Part shown: in pieces, positions 58,017 to 64,000 of the stretch
How positions within the stretch are numbered: the stretch's first letter is position 1
Layout of the letters: the number at the start of each line of letters is the position of its first letter
Source of the DNA: Diphasiastrum complanatum
Taxonomy: Eukaryota; Streptophyta; Lycopodiopsida; Lycopodiales; Lycopodiaceae
Direction: 5' to 3'
NCBI GenBank assembly: GCA_029204225.1
Contig: CM055103.1
Coordinates: 279,882-343,881, forward strand
DNA: 64,000 nucleotides
Program-made: the position numbers and the translations under genes
The notes under the pieces: generated by a model
Databases searched by the model: none
What the model was told of the DNA's origin: nothing
Seen by the model: the letters and a program-made list of their open reading frames with translations, nothing else

Positions 58017-59348
58017 GCTTCCTCTCAAAAGCTTTACGATCTCGAGGCTTCTCCTTTGCCTCTCAAAGAGTCCTTTCTCCAAGGCCTTTGTGAAGATGTC
58101 AGCAACCATGTCTTTCGTTCCTATGAAGGTGGTCTGCATCATCTTCTTTTCAATCAGATCCCTAATCAAGTGATACTTGATCGCAATGTGCTTCGTTCTG
58201 GAGTGGAATTTGAGATCTTTCGTCAGGTATATTGCAGAGGTGTTGTCCATCTGCAAGACCAGAGGCTCGTTCCTTGTTTCGCCCAATTCATCCAGGAACT
58301 GCCTTAGCCAAATTATTTCGTTGGCCATCTTTGCTGCTGCTACGTACTCTGCTTTACAAAATGACTGGGCTACAATGGTCTACTTCTTGCTGACCCAGAG
58401 AACTGCTGCTCCTGATGCGATGGTGCATCCTTCTAACATGCTTTTACAATCGTCCTTGAGAGATGCCCAGCTAGCATCGTTGTAGGGAAGTATCCTGAAA
58501 CCTGCACCACAACAATAACACAAGCCATAATCCCTCATTGATTGAAGATATTGCAAAATTTGTTTCGCAATCTTCCTATGTGTCGAGCCTGGATTCGTGC
58601 AAAATTGGCTCATCCTAAATACTGCATAGACAATATCAGGATGTGTGTTGTCTGCAAGGTACATCATTGATCCTATCAGCTTTTTGTAAGGTGTGAAATG
58701 CATTTGTTCTCTCTCTTCGTCAGTCCTTGTACAGTCATCATTTGTTAGCACCATCTCTACGAGCATTGGAGTGCTCGCTCCTTTGCAATTCAGCATCCCA
58801 AAGTCCTCTAGGATCTTCTGGGTGTATCTGGACTGGTGAAGGTATAACTTACCTCCCACATAGTCCCTCTCAATTTGTAAGCCTAGGTAACACCTGGCTT
58901 CTCCCAGATCCACTATCTTGAAATGTTTCGAGATGTATGTCTTCACCTCAACAATTAGCTGCTCACTCCTACAAAGTATCAGAGTGTCGTCCACATATAC
59001 AGCCACTATGATGATCTACCCATCTGTAATTTTGACATACACATTGGAGTTAGCCAACAGAGGCTTGAATCCTAATGATTTCAGGGCTTGATCTTCCTTC
59101 GTGTACTATTTTCGGACTGACTATTTCAGACCGTAGATGATTCTATGCATTCTGCATACATAGTCAGGAAGTAAATTCGAGACGAATCCTAGGGGCTGAT
59201 CCATGTAGATCCCTTCGTCTAATTCGCCATGTAAGAAGGCTATCTTCTCGTTCACAATGTGGATCCTGAGGTCATAAGCTGCTACATATGTAAATAATAG
59301 ACGTAGGAACGAATGTTTGATGACAGGAGAAAAGGTTTCAGGATGCAC
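58014..59348 (-). pseudogene. Nested Copia RT and RNase H
   Basis: The minus strand starts within RT (ETFSPVIKHSFLRLLFTY, HGELDEGIYMDQPLGFV), passes the catalytic VAVYVDDTLIL, GEARCYLGLQIERDY, the thumb/connection (FTPYKKLIGSMMYLADNTHPDI) and RNase H (NDASWASLKDDCKS, FCKAEYVAAAKMANEIIW, QMDNTSAIYLTKDLKFHSRT). Stops occur at about 59010, 59105-59125 and 58380. It ends just before the 3' LTR. Protease, integrase and the first RT segment are absent. Confidence 0.85.
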
Positions 59349-59809
59349 GCGAAGACAATTTTGTCTAGGATCAGAAGATCCAATTGTCTACTAGTGAAGC
59401 GAGACTACTACTTGTGAAAGAACAGTGTTTCTTTCACGCCAACGCACTGCGTGGATTCGCATGCAATGCTTGAAGAAATTTAAAAAAAATTAATATAGAT
59501 TATTTTCTTGTTGTGTCTGATCTTGGATGTTGAATGCTTATGCTGATATTTCATATGTCTGTGTTTTCTTGTTCATTTTGAATTCCGCACTTTGGTTGAA
59601 ACTTTGTTGAACGCTGCATTAATTTTATGAACGCAGATCAACAGTGACTGACTACACTCTAGAGGATTGTAGGAGCGATTCAGCTGGCAGTGTCCAACGG
59701 TCACATCTGAACTCCATCCGAACTGAAGAAAATCATGATTGATTCGCCTTTGCAAAAATTTCGTGAATCTGATGAGTTTCTCATCAGTCAATCACTTTTT
59801 TTCTCATCA
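59344..59809 (+). repeat. LTR fragment of the nested Copia, inverted block
   Basis: Matches the terminal 467 bp of the 3' LTR in opposite orientation and ends TCTCATCA just before a primer site. Its left edge (59344) is the inversion breakpoint, not an LTR terminus. Confidence 0.8.
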
Positions 59810-59810
59810 G

Positions 59811-59822
59811 TGGTATCAGAAC
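59811..59822 (+). other. Primer-binding site of the nested Copia
   Basis: TGGTATCAGAAC directly after the LTR. Confidence 0.8.
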
Positions 59823-59924
59823 AAGGATTCTTGTCATATTCTGACATAGACAAGAAGCTAGCAGATCCAGGAGGCCAAGCATTCAGACAAACAACCATCA
59901 ACAAAGAAACAGACTTCAAGAAAC

Positions 59925-60849
59925 AATGGCTTCGATCGGCAGCATGCAGAGCAAGATCTGCACTATACTTGATTCTTCAAAATCTAAATTTCTAGCCTAG
60001 AAAGTTCAGACATCTTTAATACTCAAGGGCAAAGGACTCTTCTCCTAGGTGGATGGCACAGAAGAAATGCCTACGACAACAGACAAGGAGCTACGCGAAT
60101 GGAGGGAAAAAAACAACAAGGCAGTAGCCTTGCTATCATCTTCCATTGAAGATAGCCTTACACTTGACCTGGCTACACTCTCCAAAGCTAAGGAGATGTG
60201 GGATACACTGCTCACAAGATTTCAGACGAAATCAAGAGGTCAGATCATGATGTTGGAAGATCAGTTCACAAATCTACAATGGGATGGAAAAGACCTCACC
60301 TCCTTCATGAGAAAGATGAAGGATCTGTTCCTATCTCTACACAACTCTGGAGCAGAGAATGCAGTATCAGCTGAGAAGCAGCTCACGTACCTGTTGAGAG
60401 CCTTACCTAGGTCTTTTCAGACGACACGAACCCTGCTCGCGAAAGATCCTACCATAAACCTCAGAAAGGCGATTGTCGAGATTCGAGAGGAAGTTGAGGC
60501 CAGAGAACACCTTGATTACAAGGATGGTTTTGATCAGGCTCTCTACGACAACAGAGAAAAATCCAAGAAATAATTCAACCCTAAGAGGGAGTCAAATCAG
60601 AGGCAGGATCGTGACTAGCAAGCAAAGAGGACCAGCAAGAGCAATTGGAAGACCAAAGGGAGGTCGAAATGACAAGATACAAACAAGAAGACCTGCGTGA
60701 GATGCAGAAGAGACGGGCATACAGTAGATACCTGCGGGCACAATCCCAAGATTGAGTGTATCCATTGCCATAAGAAGGGTCATGCAGCCATGGATTGCCG
60801 CCAAAACCCAAGAAACAGATCAGCACAGAACAGACAGGAGAATAGGACG
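59925..60849 (+). pseudogene. Nested Copia gag (inverted block)
   Basis: Starts MASIGSMQSKICTILDSSKS, with a stop after ~26 codons and another before the 174-codon frame 60049-60573. That frame carries the UBN2-type gag domain (LTLDLATLSKAKEMWDTLLT, MLEDQFTNLQWDGKDLTSFM, QLTYLLRALPRSFQTTRT). Further on in another frame comes the zinc knuckle CIHCHKKGHAAMDC near 60755. It ends at the inversion breakpoint. Confidence 0.8.
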
Positions 60850-61086
60850 TGAGCGCTGAACGGGTTTTGTTTACCTCGTCTGCTTTCTTTCGTACTGGAC
60901 TACGAAGGAATCTCGTTCGTGAATATTTCGTGTTCGCGAACCATTCATCTTCATCTCGGTTGACTTTCGTGTTCGCGAAACTCTTCGTGTTTCGTGTCTC
61001 CAGATGTTTGAGTTCGCGAACATCTTCGTCAGGCAAAGGGCTGAAAGCTAGAAAGGCTTTGTAATCAGAAACATTTTTTTTCTTCA
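60850..61086 (-). repeat. 5' LTR U3 fragment of the nested Copia
   Basis: Minus strand TGAAGAAAAAAAATGTTTCTG... Directly repeats 58016-57785. The target duplication CTTCC follows at 61087. Confidence 0.8.
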
Positions 61087-61468
61087 CTTCCAAAAGTGGT
61101 CCTTGTTGTCCAACAGTTTCTGCAGGCTGATTATGAGCAACAATGGGCGGTTCTTGATGAACATTAGGCTCTAAACTTGATGAGGTGTTGGGCAGGTCGA
61201 AACTGGTTGATTGCTGCCCCTTATCTCCAACAATAGAAGATGGTACCAAATCTGGAAAAACTTCAACATTCACACTATGTGGGCTGTCCCCCTTCAAGAT
61301 ATGAGTTGGGGCCACATCCATTGAATTCTTTTCATCAAGATGCACATCACGACTAGCAATAATCTTGTTAGTGCTCAAATTGAATAGCCTATAGCCTTTG
61401 CTTTCACTACTATAGCCAACAAAAATGCATTTAACTCCTTTATCCTCAAGCTTTGTACGAAGTTTATG
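61087..61468 (-). pseudogene. Host Copia, first piece: integrase C-terminus and connector
   Basis: The minus strand reads VKCIFVGYSSESKGYRLFNL, STNKIIASRDVHLDEKNSMD and a Pro/Ser-rich connector ending GQQGPLLE at the insertion. The frame continues into the piece at 57023 once the nested Copia is set aside. Upstream it joins a short LTR piece (61469-61635), so most of gag and integrase has been deleted. Confidence 0.8.
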
Positions 61469-61635
61469 ACCCCTAAGGACCCACGAGTCAGTACATGACC
61501 AAAATTGGGTCCAACTGAACTTAAGACAAACTTAAGATGGCATAAATAACTAAATACCCATGGTTACACAAATCTCGACCTTTTGGGTCATCTTAACCTA
61601 TGGATTAACTTTAGCATAGTCATTTATTTCTAACA
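61469..61635 (-). repeat. LTR fragment, same family as 1268-1724
   Basis: Starts TGTTAGAAATAAATGACTATG on the minus strand and matches the first ~167 bp of the LTR at 1268-1724, including ACCCACGAGTCAGTACATGACC. It is directly joined to integrase sequence, marking a deletion. Confidence 0.85.
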
Positions 61636-61908
61636 TCTCTTGCTTTTGTTTTGCATGTCAATGCATGAGGTCATACACTCTTTGCATGTGCTAGTAAGTC
61701 AATTTTTTGGGGTGTAATTAAACATTGTTGTCTCTGTTCTATTACACATGCTTAATTTTATAGACATGAGTCATACTCCTGTAGACAAACTTGAAGATAT
61801 AGTCATGCCTAGTTTGCCTCATGGAACTTCTCCAGTAGAAAAGAGCCAGTCAGTTCCTCTTTTACCGCCTACTCAAGAACCCTCTCAAAATCCCTCCTTG
61901 CATGAGAT
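61636..61908. other. Leader of the gypsy element, no gene
   Basis: Short unassigned stretch before the gypsy gag start; nothing diagnostic. Confidence 0.35.
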
Positions 61909-62900
61909 GTGGACATGAATCAGGGGGACGAAAATGAAGAAATATTATTAAACATTTTTGAGTTTAGGCAGTGGGTAGTAGAAACTTATGATCATCTTAA
62001 AAAATTAGAAGAGCATGTTGAGGAACAAGCCAATATCCAGCAAGAGACTAATGAAAGGCTTTCCAAACTTGAAAGACTAGTACGTGATAATGTTCAAAGT
62101 CTTAATGCTTTAAAACAATCAATTTTAGCACAGTACCGACTGAATTCTACTATCCACGGTAGTAGTTTACTTGTCCCACCATCACCCCATAAGGTAGTAC
62201 CTAAAGATTTGCGCCTTCCCACCTTTGGTGGAGAAGAAAAAGGCCGTAACCGCGATTCGATTGTTGCCTTTCTTGTTAAGCATGATGATGCTTTTGATTA
62301 AAAGGAACTCCTGATGAGGATCAGCCTTTAGAGACAAGCATCCCCCTGGCAGAAAAAGCCTTTAGGTGGTGGATAAGTCTGCGGGGAAATGGTTCAGAAC
62401 CAAAGACTTGGGATAGTTTTCATGATATGTTCAAGAAAAATTTCCTACCTGAAAATGAGACCGATAGAAACTGGGAAGATTGGGAAACCTGTTGCATGGG
62501 AAACCATCCTCTCACCCAATATATCGCCAGTTATCGGGATGCTACCATGAAATTATCTGACTTCGATGATTACAATCAGGTAAGGGGATTCGTTCAGGGC
62601 TTGCAAGCCGAATACCAGAAGTATCTTCAGCCTTTAAAGCCTAAAACATTGGAAACTACTATCACACTAGCTCAGACTTATGATGACATAGTTCGCCCAA
62701 AAGGTAAAAGAATAGTGGAAGATACCTGACCTGAATCCTCCAAGCATGGAGAGGAGAAAAAAATTCCAACATCTAATTCTTCGAATAAAAAGAGGTATAG
62801 ATTGTCGAGAAGTGATATAGAAAGAGCCAAGAGGGAGCACTTGTGTTCATTTGTATGGGAAAAGGTCATAACAAGAGTCAGTGTCCTAATGTACAACATA
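61909..62900 (+). pseudogene. Ty3/gypsy gag
   Basis: The frame 61909-62301 has a coiled-coil-like N-terminus (HLKKLEEHVEEQANIQQETN, ERLSKLERLVRDNVQ) and PKDLRLPTFGGE. A frameshift follows, then FKKNFLPENETDRNWEDWET, HPLTQYIASYRDATMKLSDF and VRGFVQGLQAEYQKYLQPLK (the gag/retrotrans_gag region). A degraded zinc knuckle FICMGKGHNKSQCP lies near 62850. Capsid-forming protein of a gypsy element, inactivated. Confidence 0.7.
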
Positions 62901-63623
62901 AAGGGAACACTGACGAAACTCCAGGTAAGAACCAAAATGGTCCTTTTTAAGAAATGGGAGAAGCAAGTTCACACTGTCCAAGTTTTGCCTTTGGGACAGT
63001 CCCCTAAGGTAAAGTCTGTTCACGTGTCTCATACAAATGAGACACATACCTGTTCGATTACTGCTAACATTTGGCAACTTGCGGTCGGACCTCATACTAT
63101 TTTTCAATTATTAGGAAGTATTAATGGCCAGAAAGTTCGGATAATGGTGGACGATGGGGCAACCCACAACTTTCTAAACCATTCTTTGGTGAAGAAGCTG
63201 AAGTTAGAGCAAAAACCAAGCAATCATCAATACATAGTTATACTTGTTGATGGTCAGCATAAAGATATTTATGATACTTTCGTTCCACAAGTTCCCATAC
63301 AAATCCAAGAATATCAAGATACTGTAGACTTTCAAGTAATAAGCTTGGCCTTGGCAGATGTAATACTTGGTCATGAATGGTTGTTTATGTTAGAAACTAC
63401 TGGTGGTCTTGTGCGTAGTTATGTTGATAACACTTTGGAGTTTGTTCATAGAGGTCAGAAAGTTAAGTTGGTTGAAAATGCAAGTGTGCCGGCTTCGCCA
63501 GTTGTTTCTTCTGTGCAGTTCAAGCGGCTAGTGCGGAAACGAAAAACAAGGGAATCAGAATGTGAATTCTTCAAGGAAGAGATTCACTACCTCAGTCATA
63601 CTATACCAATAGGGTTAATATAG
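62901..63623 (+). pseudogene. Ty3/gypsy protease fragment
   Basis: Contains INGQKVRIMVDDGATHNFLN, where the retropepsin active site is D-D/S-G, followed by LVKKLKLEQKPS and DVILGHEWLFML (the ILGxDWL-like end). The reading continues to FKRLVRKRKTRESECEFFKEEI and a stop at 63623. RT, RNase H and integrase are missing. Confidence 0.75.
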
Positions 63624-64000
63624 ATTTTATAGTAAATAATGTCGTTCCCACATAGGACAGTGTTAGAAAGTTATGTTTTTGGTACAATTATGGCAAGTGG
63701 TTTCGAGTGTTATTCTGGTTGTCGACAGACATTAAAAAGTAACCAGTATTACTTATATTTGGGATGGGTAGTGTTAATAAATTCAGAACAACAATCTGGC
63801 CTCTATCGAATTGGATGAAGCGCGTTCTACAAATGAGATGTTATCAGAGTAGTACAACGGTACTACACTCTGGCTGATTAAGGTGTCAACAGAGAATCGA
63901 GAATTGTTCGATGTATTCGCGACTGTGCAGACAATTAATTAATTGCGTTCGTGAACTATTTGTTTCTCAACAGAAGTCCTCAACAACTAAAGTCCAACTT
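63624..64000. other. No gene recognised
   Basis: Window end. No open frame or repeat that I can assign. Confidence 0.35.

Larger units (their letters stand above)
57024..61086 (-). mobile_element. Nested Ty1/copia with an internal inversion
   Basis: Flanked by the 5-bp duplication CTTCC (57019-57023 and 61087-61091), so it is one insertion into the host Copia. On the minus strand: 5' LTR U3 fragment (61086-60850), an inverted block (60849-59344), pol (59343-58017) and the 3' LTR (58016-57024). The inverted block reads on the plus strand as the rest of the LTR, primer site and gag. Re-inverting it would restore the order LTR-gag-pol-LTR, though LTR sequence plus protease and integrase have also been lost. 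Confidence 0.8.

Noticed and set aside
57024-59809. Inverted LTR pair as evidence of two separate Copia insertions
   Set aside because: The CTTCC duplication lies only at 57019 and 61087, and the U3 fragment at 60850-61086 completes the structure, so a single rearranged insertion explains it better.

Overview
This 64-kb window looks like nuclear DNA from a land plant with a large, repeat-rich genome. The evidence is: Ty1/copia and Ty3/gypsy retrotransposons with initiator-Met-tRNA primer sites, CACTA, hAT-like and foldback DNA transposons, tRNA-derived SINEs, LINEs, plant-type introns (GT...TTTTGCAG) and very long (CT)n tracts. A fern or lycophyte would fit, but nothing here proves the clade. 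Almost everything is transposable-element material, most of it decayed. The one gene that looks intact is a 268-codon intronless secreted protein (24744-25550, minus), which resembles the PUD1/2-type domain best known from fungi. No rRNA, CRISPR or free-standing tRNA gene was seen.

Layout. 1-1724: start of a minus-strand Copia element (gag zinc knuckle, protease, primer site, LTR). 1725-7285: three head-to-tail minus-strand LINE copies separated by (CT)n tracts, with a hAT-like MITE and another insertion inside. 7770-9040: large inverted repeat. 10000-13816: tandem repeats, a CACTA-associated gene fragment, and an ORF1-only LINE derivative. 14247-17165: foldback MITE with a near-perfect hairpin, GC-rich repeat, and minimal tRNA-like SINEs (one single copy, one triple array). 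17166-19376: plus-strand LINE copies, again separated by (CT)n. 19719-24210: Copia gag scrap, low-complexity DNA and a CACTA-like end. 24371-27240: the secreted-protein gene with local tandem and dispersed duplications. 28911-30800: CACTA-like terminal repeats. 30830-39000: Copia pieces, including a solo LTR with a perfect 5-bp target duplication. 39340-42740: degraded second copy of an unusual DNA transposon. 43145-46772: LTR, gag and gypsy fragments. 46773-61635: a Copia element split by two insertions. 61909-63623: gypsy gag-protease.

The main discovery is the 9,198-bp DNA transposon at 47203-56400. It has perfect 35-bp terminal inverted repeats and a 3-bp AAA target duplication, and it sits in the reverse-transcriptase gene of the host Copia, whose frame continues across the site. 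It carries an intron-containing transposase-like gene, two minus-strand genes of unknown function, and a plus-strand gene whose product begins with a histone-H3-like domain (H3-like N-tail start, alphaN helix and histone fold) and continues into a Ulp1/C48-type SUMO-protease domain. The second copy at 39340-42740 independently keeps the same H3-like and Ulp1-like order, so the histone is a component of the element and not a chance capture. I know of no described transposon with this gene set.

The second system is a LINE family whose 3' end is a compensatory-changing hairpin followed by TTAATAAAG and a (CT)n tail in place of poly(A). Five of six visible 5' junctions abut a (CT)n tract in the same orientation. 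This suggests insertion into (CT)n microsatellites, including the tails of earlier copies, which would build tandem arrays.
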